NCBI GenBank assembly: GCA_004154925.1
Contig: QJNS01000367.1
Coordinates: 1-56,326, forward strand
Source of the DNA: Monosporascus cannonballus
Taxonomy: Eukaryota; Ascomycota; Sordariomycetes; Xylariales
Length of the DNA stretch: 56,326 nucleotides
Reading direction: 5' to 3'
Part shown: positions 1 through 11,406 of the stretch, piece after piece
Layout: each line of letters starts with the position of its first letter
Numbering within the stretch: position 1 is the stretch's first letter
The notes under the pieces: model-generated
Database searches by the model: none
What the model was told of the DNA's origin: nothing
What the model saw: only the letters and a program-made list of their open reading frames with translations
Made by a program: the position numbers and the translations under genes

Positions 1-3000
1 CATACGATATAACAATACAAGTCGGCCACAATGCACAGCTGCAGATGAGGTGCCTACCTACGTATTTTGAGCTGTGGGGCCAGATTTGATATCCTGCTCC
101 AAGAGCACATGCAGGCTGTAGTATCCCCCCCAGCCCCCCCCCCACCATTACATGTTGATATCCTTCGCAAAAGCATCACAAGAACGCACTCGAGCACGCA
201 TATGCTAAAGATGCGGAGACAGTACAGGGAGACTACCCTGGCAAGATTGTACTATATGCTATGTCCGCTGGGGTTGACACCGATTACAAGCAGTATAGAA
301 AGAAGTACGTAGGTAACTTAGGTATAGCGTTTGACCACCTATACTGATCCTATGATGCCTAGAGCTACCTACATAAGTAGAGTGATATTATCACCCATGA
401 TAATAGAGCAGGGTGTCGTTGTTGTAGTCAATTGGACCCGGCTATACGACCTTAAATCCCCACGTTTTGGCCTTATTAGCATCGGCAATGAGAACGACCG
501 GATTGCTAACTAAGGCTCAGTTTTAGAGGGGGGGTGCAATGTTCCTAATGGCCCCCGTAGCGTCGGATGCGATCCTGATACTACAGATGCAAAGGAAATG
601 ATCGCCAGATGACCTGCAGAAACCTCCCAATTCAACCGTAATACACACCGTTACGTTGTCTTATGTTCTATTCTTACCTTAGGTGGTTGGGTACCCGGTA
701 ACGATAGGTAATTAAAAGTTAATAAAGCTGCATGTTAGGTCGGATCTATGTAGATGGCCGTACGACTCGTTCGTGGAAGGCATGGAAGCTTCTAAGAATA
801 AGTGCGCCGCTAGTTGGTAGACAGGGGCGTCTTGAGAGCGCATGGCTTTACACTATATAATTATTTATCGCGCTGGCATCATCCCCGGCCGGACGGGGCA
901 AGTGCACTAATTAAATCTCGATACATCTAGGTGTGGTCTGGCACTAGACGAGTTGTCAACTCCACTTATTTCGCAGTTGCTTACTATGCGCCGCACGATG
1001 TCATTGATGAAGAAATGCGGATGGGCCATGTTATGTTTGCCATAATTCGGCGACATCGTGCTTTCCCCGGCGCGGAAGACAATCCACCGGTAGTCTACCT
1101 ACTTAAGTTTGCTAGTCCAGGAACAAGTAAGGGCCAAGGACAATTAAACTTCGAATACTCGCTCGCTGGTTATCAGGGCTTCCGAGGCGCCAGTTTTTAG
1201 TTGACATCATCATAGCTGGTAGTCTCTCCGGACGGGTTTCCCATATGCGAACCTGTTTCCTTCTCCCTGCTTAGCAAAACAGATCTGACCAGTAAATCAA
1301 AGCAAGGTGTGTCCTAGGGTCTGCTTGACCGTGTAGTAGTTAGTGTTTACAGGTGACGTTCATGCGGACTGCTTGATTGGAATTGTCGTAACCAAGTTGA
1401 TACACTGCAGCCGTGCTACAAGGCTTGTCTCGCGTCATCGCCCTCAGAGCTATCATTCTGAGGCCATGATACTAAAGGCCTCGGACGTAGCATGGTAGAC
1501 CCCTTGATGCAAACCGACTTCCGAATACTCGTCTCGCGGCGTGAGCTGGCGGGCAGTTCGAGTGCGCCGAGCGAGAAGGCGGGGCCAGTCGAAAGTCCGG
1601 GCCAGTGATTCCGCCTCGCTGAATCTTTAATCCTACCACATCCGAGCCTCTTTGACAACTCTATCGCTTGTAATCCTCTACCCGGAAAACAGCAACCCCA
1701 AGTAGCCATAAGTAGTGCTTCCACCTTTAACGTATGACCGTTGTACAGCCAGTTACCGCCTGTTACTATAGTTAGGGACAGGCTTAGGCGGTTCGGGTTA
1801 GGGTTGGGCACGGGGCATTTGGGTGGCCGTCGAGAGTCCCTCATTCAGGCATATGGCTTCATATTTGCTGTCGTATTGGTGTTCTTGGTGGTGATCGTGT
1901 TATGGCAATTGTACCAGCCCTGCATTAGTTAGTATTGGGGGAAGATGAGAATCGCTGGTGGGGTTGCCAGAAGGAGCTTAGGTGTGGTAAATTGAATCTT
2001 GGGCAAGGTGGATAGCTGGCAAGCGAAAGTCTGGGATACTTCCCTGCTTGCACGTGTCCACCACGAACTCAAACGAACGCACATCCACCTGCCCTGCGAG
2101 TTCTAGCCCCTTACCTACCACTCGGTTACAGTAGTTTACCATGGGGTCCCTCCTTCCACACCCATCGGAAAACAGCCCGAGCGAACTTGCATCAGAAGAT
2201 CTTTCCCCGGCCGCACGGGGCGACAGAAGCTGCATGGGATCGGCCAATGGGACTCGTAGGTTACCAACCGACGGGCAGCGACCATTCGCATCACCGGGGC
2301 GGCCGGATTTTGCGCCGCCTAAATACACCATAAGGACACCCTCTTTCTGCGCCTTGCGGTTCCACGTCCCGCTGGGGAGTATAATGAAATCCCAAATGAT
2401 CTGGTGTGACAACCCCGTACTGCTTTAGAACAGCCCCTTTTTCCGATGCAACCATTGCAAAAAAAAATTGTAGAAAATCAGCCAAAGCCCTTATGAAGAA
2501 GCCATTGATATTATGAAGTTAATTATTTATCAACCTATTAAGTAACGTATATTCTGAAGTCGCGAGATATAAAATGTCTTAACCATTAAATCATTTGCTT
2601 GGGGTTTGAAGGGGGTAAGAATAAAGTGTGACAATCAATTTGTCCACGACCTGCGAGTCTATCTCGCAGTTTATCCTGTGTGGCTGATTGGCTATGCGGT
2701 AGGTAGGTATTGAACAGTAATAATGCTGTCACTGATGTACTACCTCGAATCTCAGGCAAGCATATTCAGGGGAAGAGCAGTTAACAGCACCGGGCCGGCT
2801 GCTTTGCGGAGCTAGAGATGAATTTCACTTGTTAACCGACTAGAGAGTCTTCAATATCAAGGGCCCGAGTGTTCTTATTATCAATATTATTCCGGCGTCC
2901 TACAAAACCCGGGGAGCCGGATCAGGCTGACGACATGGCGCATACAAGTGCGCCCCATAGCATCACAGAATCTCGCAAAACCGTCTCGAATGTGCTAGCC

Positions 3001-4896
3001 TGCCGCTGTCGCTAACAAACAAACATACAACTTTCTAGCACCCTGTTTCATTTCCCCTAGGGAACCGAGGTCCTTCAAGTCGTGACGCTATGCGATCTCC
3101 GTGTTGTGCTTCCTAAGAAGGCAATCGAACCGAGACTTGGGTAGATATTGCGAATACTGCTGTGTGGAAATAAATAGATGCGTTTCACATGGGGCGGTGC
3201 GGCCACCATGCGCTACCCGAGGTGGAAGTTACAGGTCATGTTGGTTCGATTCCTAATCGCGCTAGTTTGGTACTCCCTGTTGGGCACAGCCATACCTAGG
3301 TATACTTCCAATTTCATCTGCTGGCGACATGACGTGCCTAGCTCCGATTACCTGTATGTAGCATATTGCGCTGCGTCAGCAACCCCAGCATGCCCATATA
3401 TACATACCTTATTAATCCCCACAATAAACCCGATGCCAGGTGGTGATCAAAATATTTGGCACGCTTTTGGTTAGTGGGTCCTAAGGCAAAGTGTCAACTA
3501 TGTGAATGCGAATGGATAGGGTATATCTGTTGGCCATTCCTCGACGCCTGGAGCCCGCCCTGCTGATGATCCATGTGATAAGCATGGGGTTCGCAGGGTC
3601 CATATCATAGCGCACCCGCGTGAACGGGTCCTTCCCTGTCCCGGTTTTCCTAACTCCCCTACCAAATTGTTGCTGGGCGGAGAGCGCATGGAGGGGGTAC
3701 AAGGGCGCTAGGCGTGTCATGAGAAAGGCTCCACGGGTCCCGGAGCTTTCACAGTAGCTCGCAATGAAGGTACATCAGCAATCCATGAAGCGCTCAGTGA
3801 TAATAAACCTCACTCTCTGATGAACTCCCAGGCATTATGCGTAATGATGACCATAATATTTCTACCCAACCCAGCAGACCTAGGTAAAAGAAGAACATTG
3901 ACTACGTGTGTTCTGCTGCTCACCGAGCAACCACCAGGTCCTGTCGGGCCCACCCCGATGCAGTATCGCACCGCACGCGGTTAATGGATTCGAGCCGGCC
4001 CTGGAGTACCTAAGTGCAGGCGCCAAGATAGATATGAACAAAGTTGCGAAGCGAGGGCATCCCCAGCACCCAGACAAATCAAAGGACTGCCTGTGCAAAG
4101 GCTGGCCTGCGAGACTGACCCGCTGGAAACGACATGGAAGTGACTCGTGAATATTGCTGCTGCAGCCAATCGCAAATCAAGAAGCCAAATCCATCGACTG
4201 AATGACCAACCGCATCGGGGGGCCGCCGCTGACTTTTCGGTTGGCGGATCGTGCACCGACAGTCACCGTAAATCGCCCAAGTGGCGAATCGAAGGTATCA
4301 GAGTCAGCTACTACAGTATGCACTTATACAAGTTATAATATACACCAGAGTTTAAGATTCATCAGGCGACAGTTCAACGTGGGCTTCAAACCGCGAGGCA
4401 TACGCCGAAGTCAGCCCTCTGTGCCCGGTAATGGAGATATCTGCAGAGAGTGGTTCAACTGGGGGCGTCGAAAGAAAGGCGGAGCAGCCCATGAAAGAAA
4501 GCGATTGCGTCTAGACGGCAGCAGTTATGAGGCTTTACGCTTGTTCTTGGTAGATGAAGTTTTATGACGAAACCCTCGGAGGTACCATCCTCAATTAACT
4601 GAGACCACCAGAAAAATCAGATCAACTCAACACCCCGCTCCCGTGCGTCTGGAGATGCTCTTTAATGGTAGATCACATTGTTTCATATCTAGGCATACGG
4701 TCCTATGGAATAATCGCGAGCAAGCGAGGTAAACCTTACATCTCGGCCGCCATGCACGACCAGGAACCTCTCCAATCGTGTTTGCTTCCCGAGACCTTGG
4801 GCCCTTCGTCTGCCATAGACAATACGCACTGCGCCAAGATGCTATGTTTTCTTTTTCGGTTTCATGACAGAGATTACACACACGCGCGCATCCTCG
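1..4896. other. Stretch without a recognisable gene
   Basis: About 4.9 kb of ordinary base composition lies upstream of the methyltransferase gene's 3' end. Open frames of 60-145 codons occur on both strands, for example 931-1200 plus, 1416-1844 minus, 1978-2412 minus and 4202-4567 plus. None shows a domain, motif, plausible exon chain or low-complexity pattern that I recognise, and several overlap one another. There is a C-rich run near 126-143 and a single telomere-like hexamer near 1798. RIP-type decay is not evident. I see no RNA gene or mobile element here. Confidence 0.55.
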
Positions 4897-6436
4897 TCAC
4901 CTCTTCCGCGCCAGCCACGCCTGGGCCATGTACGCGTTCCTCTTGAGCTCACGCTCGTCGAAGCCATACGCGGCGTACCGGCTGCGGACCTTGGCGAGCC
5001 CGTTCGCCGTGTCAGGCGCGGTCAGCGCGCCGCAGGTATCCGCGAGGTCCTCGAACGCGAACCCGATGGCCTCGGACACGGCGACAATCTCGTCGAGGGA
5101 GAGCTGCACGAACGGCCCTGACCCGTACAGCAAGGGCCCGAAGTTGATCCAGTAACCCCCTTTTCTAAGCAGTTGGTGGATGGTCTCCAGGTAGCTTATC
5201 AGGTTCCGCGCCGTGTCGATGAAGAAGTGCGTCACGACGACGTCGTATTGCCCTTTCGCCCCCAAGAACACCTGCGTGAAGTCGCCCTCTACCATGAGAA
5301 CCTTGGACGCGTCGAAGATTTTGTTCGGTACGGTGACTGCGCGCATCAGGTTGGATGTTGTGGCATGATGCGACAGCCCGTCTATAAATGGATGAAACTC
5401 AATGCTGTTAGGCGCCGGGTTGGCTTCCAGATAGCGGTAGACAGCGAGCATATAGGTTGACCATTCATTCTGAGTTACTTCGAATTCTGTACGTCCCTCA
5501 GTTAGAACTTTGGTCGAGCAAGACCTTCTGTGCACTTTACGAACCTCCAAGATTGGCTACTTCGTATCCAAGAGCTCCCAGTCCAGCTCCGGGAAGGAGA
5601 ACCTTTTGAACAGGAAGGTCCGACTTTTCGGTTGAGTGATTAAGGGAAAGGGTCCTCAGGGTCTCCAAGATACAGGGGAAAGCTGCGTCCCGTTCGTGTG
5701 CCCCTTCGCTGGCCCAGTCGCGCACGTAATGCTTCAGCGACTGGAGCACGCTGGTTCGATCAGGAGACCGTCCGGCCTCCTCCTCTCCTCGGATGAAGTC
5801 GTTTAGCTCATTTTCCTCGATGCCATAGAACTGCATCGCGTGCTTGACTATGGCATCACACACGATGGCATTTCGGTCTATGAGGTGCTCGATGTTGTTC
5901 AGCTTCTGCCGGTAGCCGACCGCTGCCTCCAAGGTCTGGCTATGTGTATGAGCCATTACAGTAACAATTCATCCAGAGCGGAAATGATAGATACTCACGG
6001 CTTTCTGCTGCTTGGTCACCTTCTTGTACAAGTCGCGCCAGCGGTTCACCTCGGCATAGCTGAAGTCGCGGTACCTGCCGAACCCCCATAAGGTCTTCAG
6101 TAAGCGCCACCGGGGATGATGCACGTTCCAATTGTCGCTCTTCTTGTCCAGCCTCCCGAGCAAGTGCTCCTTCTCCTCGCGGTGGCGGTAGGTCGACGGC
6201 TCCGTCCCGACAACCCCTAGGATATCCGCCTCAATATCAAGGGCACCGCCTGCCAGATTATACTCGGCTCCTACTATACATTAGTCAACGATCAATGCAA
6301 TCGCAGTTACAGCACTTGGCTAGGTACCTTGATCATCTCGGTACAATTGCGGCCGAGTACCGCCTCCGGCTTGGTCCGAAGCGGCTACTAATAGGGGGTG
6401 CACCAGCAGCCCCATCCAGGCAAGGCAAATACGCAT
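4897..6436 (-). CDS. N2227-like (carnosine N-methyltransferase family) SAM-dependent methyltransferase, four exons
   Basis: Proposed exons on the minus strand are 6436-6328, 6270-5999, 5935-5545 and 5486-4897, giving 453 residues with phases that fit throughout. The introns are 54-63 bp; the third has donor GTTCGT and a CTAAC branch site. The first acceptor could instead be 6273. The family transfers a methyl group from S-adenosylmethionine; the best-known member makes anserine from carnosine, but the fungal substrate is unknown. Visible motifs are a glycine-rich SAM loop LLPGAGLG near residues 240-247, FIDTARN near 346-352 and GGYWINFGPLLYG near 367-379, all typical of the N2227 family. The conserved VRDWASEG-type segment lies in exon 3. 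The chosen start (6434-6436, context CCAAAAAATG) begins with a short hydrophobic stretch MRICLAWMGLLVHPLLVAA that could act as a signal peptide. An inner ATG at 6415 would shorten it. The family call is firm; exon 1 is less certain. Confidence 0.85.
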
Positions 6437-8166
6437 TTTTTGGTAAACCGTACCAAGTTTGGTAGTTGTAAACTGTATGGGTATTTCGCAAATACCGGAA
6501 CAGGCAAAGAAACATGTGTACTTGGTGTTTTTCTTCTCAGATGCATCCTGGGTACATTGCATGGAGGTGCACATGTGGGTTCCCACAGGCGGGAGTACCT
6601 TGATGGGCAGCTAGCTAATTGCGCGAAAATTCCAAGTCCATGCACACAGATCTATGAGGATGGGCTTTTGGGACCTACATCCAACCGACTTCAGGGATTT
6701 TCATTCGGTCTACGTTATTGACAGCTTGAACATTATAGTTGTCAAAGCGTAGACTTGAGGCTAGCCGAGGTCTAGCATCGCGGCAATAGAGCTTGTGTCT
6801 ATTTACACTTGGCTGTTGGAGACAGTTCCAACAGCTACTGCAATTCATTCAACACGATGGACATGCACAGAATCATTCGTCTCCGCCTCGGTCTCTTCAG
6901 TCTCGATATAGTAGTAGACAAGGGACATTTGTCCGAGAGCGAGCAAGGCACCGAACATGCACCCAAGCATCACGGGGTGTAACCCGGATACCGCATGGGC
7001 TTCGAGGGTTGTCCTTTCGCAACCCAACTCAATACTCCCAAGTACAAGTACGTGCGGCCGCGAGCGAGATACAACAACGGGAGGCCGTTGATCGCCCGTT
7101 CTATGGGACACCGTCTAATCAGCCTGGGAGGTGAAGACGGCTGGCTCTCGCACAGCTTACTATGCATTTTATTTGCTGCGCGGGACCGTAGCATCGTCTC
7201 CATGTCAGTGAGGGGAGTGTGGCCCTGATATGCGGCTGTCGTGGTAACCGCCACCCCACGCATACACTTGCGTCCGACGCGTCCGACGACCCAACCCTGT
7301 CTGTCAACATTTCACTTTCGAGTTATTTCTGGATATGTCACAGGTGCTTCTTGACACCAGGTAGGCTCTTGCCCTTGGCTTTCGGAGTGATATTCCCCAT
7401 TGCATCACTATGAGGACTCAAGGTTGGTCTGCTCCCCTACCATACGACCTGTTCGCCTGCGAGGCTACGTTGTTCTGTTTGCTCCCAGGGTTGCGGGACT
7501 CATCAGGAACTGCATATGCAGAGCATTATGCGCCCCTTACAGCACGGGTTACTCGAGATGCATGAGGGTCCCTGATCTATCTGGCAACGTTCTTGGGAAT
7601 CCGAATCTTTCTCGCTACCAGATCAATTATTTGTTACGTGTTTCGTCAGTGTATTATTGAGGCTTATGGCAGTGTTGAGAAAACGTCTCCCTCTGTAAGC
7701 ATATGTCGCCATATATATTAGACAAGGCTGCGAGAGTGACTGGAGCATCATATATGACGTAAGGTCTTATATCAGAACATTGGTGGTTCGATCGGATATG
7801 CCGAAGAGTCCAATGAGACTCAGCTCTATCAACCCGCTTGAGCCCTAGCGAGAGTATGGCGAGCCAATAAGCCTGGGGTTGCGATTATCGTTTTCTTCAT
7901 AAACCATAATGCCTACTATCTCGGTGAAGCAATCTTTGCAACGTAAGAGCGACGCTCCGTTTAATTTACACTCGTTGAACATACAGTGGCTAAAGGCCTT
8001 GATTTTACAGTCGGCATTGGGGGGCACAGATTCGCCGTCAGATCGGAACATAAGAGTGAGTATATAATCCAGGGCCGCACAGGGAATCTGAACGAAGGCC
8101 TTGACTCCTAGCCCAAGTAAAGGAAGCAAGCCTCGTCGCTTACACTAGGGACGCCTGACACGGGAT
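6437..8166. other. Intergenic stretch, no supported gene
   Basis: This 1.7-kb stretch separates the 5' end of the methyltransferase gene from the 3' end of the BTB gene. Several open frames of 60-115 codons overlap on both strands. None has a recognisable domain. One minus-strand frame ending at 6845 has a hydrophobic stretch followed by an acidic tail and resembles the C-terminus of a membrane protein, but no upstream exon could be linked to it. Another minus-strand frame at 7845-8129 is cysteine-containing and unrecognised. There are no clear repeats. Confidence 0.5.
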
Positions 8167-9823
8167 TCAACCGCTCAAGAATCCTCTTTGCGCATTCCGA
8201 GCAAGCTCGCTGCTGTATGCGTCCAGCTTGACGGCGACGAGCACGCATTCGATGGTACCTTTGCTGCCTCTCGAGCCTTGAATCTTGAGTCTCCACTGTC
8301 CGGTGCGGACTGTCCATTCATCGGCGGGGCCTATCGGGTCCATTCTCCTCCGCTTTCTCGGTGGGCCGGGATATATGCCGCTCGGGTTCGACAATGGCGA
8401 CTCCTGATCTCCAGCATCTCCTACCACCGAGGAGTTGAGCATCGTCGTGGCGGTCTCATGGCTATCCGCGCGGTAACTGTACGTTTTACCATCAAGTATG
8501 ATATGGGTTTCGGGATCTATCATGATTCGAACTAGATCCTCGCTCAAAGGGGTATTTCCCGGGGATGCGGGTTGACTACCCGCGCCACCGGCACCCATGA
8601 GAAGCCCTAGGGGTTGTGTCGTTGGCGGTAGTTTAAGCTTCGTGGCAACAACCTCAAATAGCCTCGAGATTCGCTGCTTGATCTGCCCGAAAAATTCGGC
8701 GCGCATGGCGTTCACATGTACCTTCGTGCTCTCTCCTCCAATTTCAAGGACGAGTTCAAATGGATTACTATCCTCGTACGGTCTCATATAGTTCACCCAG
8801 GCTGAGAAGGGCTCTCGAGGGTTTGTACCCGTTGAGGGGTCATTGACAATAGATATGCCGGATTTTAGAATGTCCTCAAGTCTCAGGAGAATTTCGCTCC
8901 GACCGCGAGCCTGGTTGTAGCTGATACTGTGCGGGATAAGCTTCTGTTCAAGGCCCTTGAAGTTGAAGTAGCGGCAATCGCGCAGGAGCGCTGCCCGGTG
9001 CTCCTCATCCCTGATATGGATGGGATAACCACGCAAGAGATGTAATATCTCATAAAAGACATCAGCGGAGCGGTTGGGCGCGGAAGGGGGCAAGATAGAC
9101 GGCGGGCGAATCAGGTGCTCGCGGTCGAGACCCGGGAAGAGATCTTTGGGCGATGAGAAGAAGACAGCAAAGCCTAAAGAAAAGAAGTTAGGTGTATTAC
9201 CAGGGGCGCTGAAGAGGTCACGTGGAATCTGAAACTCTCGATGCCCGATAGACATGAAAATAGGTTCTTCGTAGAGCTGGGACATGAGCTTGGGTAGCGT
9301 ATAGAATTGGGCGTCAGCGAATAGGCGAACGAAGTGCTCGGCATTGCGCGGTGAAACGCGATAGCCCTGCAGGTGGAGAGATATGTCTTTGAAGGTGACG
9401 GGATCTCTATCGATGTAGAGAGTCCGAATGGCGGTTGATAGGTCCTCGCCATTCTCCTCGGCCCTCTTGATTTGACAAAGGAAATACTGCGAGAAGTAAG
9501 ACGGAGCTGAGTATGTGTCAGCAAGGGGGCCTAATCTGTCAACGGGGAATTTCAAGGATGGTGGTCTTGAAAGCGCTGTGGCAAGCACCGCCGGACGGGT
9601 AGAATCCAGCAGCATGCGCGACACCTTGACAAAGAGGAGGACGACGATTTGGATACAGACCGTCAGATGAGATAGAAGCCCCAGATAGTTTGAACAGTTC
9701 GGAGCCGATCTGGATAGGAAATACGCGCTCATGTGGTAAGATCTTGGGGATCTTGGAGATGAGTTGAGGAGCCGAAGGCGGAAGGAAGCCCCTCTGGGCG
9801 TCACTCGAAGTCGGAGCACTCAT
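8167..9823 (-). CDS. BTB/POZ-domain protein, two exons
   Basis: Exon 1 is 9823-9661 and exon 2 is 9506-8167, together 500 residues. The 154-bp intron has donor GTCTGT, a CTGAC branch site and acceptor CTCAG. Splicing joins ...SGASISSD to APSYFSQYF, which restores a continuous fungal BTB fold (K+-channel tetramerisation-like type). That domain spans roughly residues 30-150, with RVFPIQIGSELFKLSGAS at its start and LYIDRDPVTFKDISLHLQGY further on. A second BTB-like segment lies near residues 185-260 (DVFYEILHLLRGYPIHIRDE). A basic run RKRRR near 438-442 could be a nuclear localisation signal. BTB domains mediate oligomerisation and partner binding; the specific role is unknown. The unspliced frame would start at 9819 and replace the first BTB strands with intron-derived sequence, so the spliced model is preferred. 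It lies on the same strand as the methyltransferase and HET genes, but the distances do not suggest co-transcription. Confidence 0.85.
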
Positions 9824-11406
9824 TGCTGACGATGCGACGGCTCTCGGCAAGGAGGATATACATCTCCACTAGACCAGATGACTAGAGCGCGACACGTTAT
9901 AGTACCGCATCAATGACGCAGAGATTTGTAACAGCCAATTCAATTTGGTGCGGCTGAAAGAAGATCGATGACTTATGTAAGTGAAGAGAGAATTCAATGG
10001 GGAAGTTCTGCTGTAGCCTGCAGCTGAACCGCCGGGGACAGAAAACCCAATCAATGATTCGCTCAATGAGGTTAGCTGCCGCTGGCTAAGCAACTGGTCT
10101 AGTAACACTAACCATGAATAGTGTAGTGGCTAAGGCAAAGGCAGGGGCCCGAATCCTGATAAGGCCCTCAGCCGCTCTACAGCGGGCCCTTGTGTTTTCT
10201 CCTATTCATAATTCAGGAGTTACTAGGTAGAGTATTTTGGGGGTGGGGGAATCAAGCTTGTATGACAAGCCCTTACATGGGTAGCATGTATTTTCTAATG
10301 TTATTTATGGAAAGCCAATCATCTATAGCTGATTAGATTTTGGCTTCGCGACAAGCAGACACGCATCCGCTAAACTAATGGATTTACCTTGGAATATAGG
10401 AAGACAGCTGAGCTATAATTATGTCTATCGTCGCCTCGTTATGGTGCCAATGCGGTCTCTTGGTTCGTCCAGTTCAGCCTTGGCTGTAAAGATGCCTAAG
10501 CAGTTTCTCTCATGATACGCTGGAGAATCCGTGAAAAGCACTCGGATTGCAGTACACTCGCTTGGAATGCCCCGAGCTTGCTTAACATACAGTTCCCAGC
10601 TTGTCATACTCATGCTTTCCGCTCCCTGGTACATTATTCTTCAACCAGACAGTGATATGGGTCGTGGGTATGCATCATGGAAGGCTCTGGAATGAGGTGA
10701 TTTGTCTGTAACGGGGCTCCAGGTTTAATAGTTGGTTAACCAGCCCAGCCGTCACACCTGGCCGTTCGTAGTAATTACTCCTAGCTAACTCTGTGCGTAG
10801 CTCTGGGTACATATGCAGCTGTAAGCACCTAGTTCATCGCTACTACAGTGATCAAATCGCCAGTCTTTTGCCCGTTGGTGTAATGGTGCGGGGTGCAGCC
10901 ATAATAATTATAGAATGGTACTTGGGCATCGCATGGTTCGCTCTTGACCTTAGTACTAGTATCATGCTCTTGATCGCCAGCACGGAGGCGGCTATAGCAG
11001 TTTTGCAGGTCGTGGCTGTTATTATTCCCAATTTTAACATCGGTCTTTCGGAGTTAAGTCATTTTGGACTAAACGTGAGAATGAGACCTAAGGGGAAAGT
11101 ATGGCTAGGCGCTAAGTATGTGTCTACTTTAAGGAGAATGAAATCACGAGTAGGTGTTTGAGCACCCTACAACCCGACTGTTCGATGAGATTCTGCTTAC
11201 GGAGCAAATGAAATCAGTATCCCCACTGCCACACCAGCATTCTAATTACAGATTGTACTTAAGCAAGTTATGAGAGATGGGCATGGGGCATTCGCATACG
11301 CCTTGTAAATTGCTACTGCTGTGGATTGTACGATAAGCTGCAAAATGTTCCTGAGGACAGAAATAAAATTTACCTTTGCCGCCACTTATTAAGGAGAAGT
11401 TGTTGC
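9824..11406. other. Intergenic stretch, no supported gene
   Basis: About 1.6 kb lies between the 5' end of the BTB gene and the 3' end of the HET gene, and presumably holds the BTB promoter. Open frames at 10425-10634 minus and 10793-11161 plus are not recognised; the latter is hydrophobic in its middle. Near 10119-10156 an A-box-like and a B-box-like string lie too close together to form a real tRNA. A short hairpin-forming segment follows at about 10170-10190. Confidence 0.5.

Noticed and set aside
931..1200. Open frame of 89 codons on the plus strand
   Set aside because: No recognisable domain or splice partners; such lengths arise by chance in several kilobases of six-frame sequence.
1793..1808. 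Telomere-like GGGTTAGGGTTGGG
   Set aside because: Only one full TTAGGG unit; not an array.
1416..2412. Overlapping minus- and plus-strand open frames of 95-144 codons
   Set aside because: They overlap each other on both strands and show no family features.
4202..4567. Open frame of 121 codons on the plus strand
   Set aside because: No motif, and other open frames overlap it in other phases.
6845..7111. Minus-strand frame with a hydrophobic stretch and acidic tail
   Set aside because: Looks like a membrane-protein C-terminus, but the upstream part is not protein-like and no exon could be joined.
10119..10156. A-box-like and B-box-like strings resembling a tRNA
   Set aside because: The boxes are only about ten bases apart, leaving no room for an anticodon arm.
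10793..11161. Open frame of 122 codons with a hydrophobic centre
   Set aside because: No family resemblance; overlapped by an antisense open frame.
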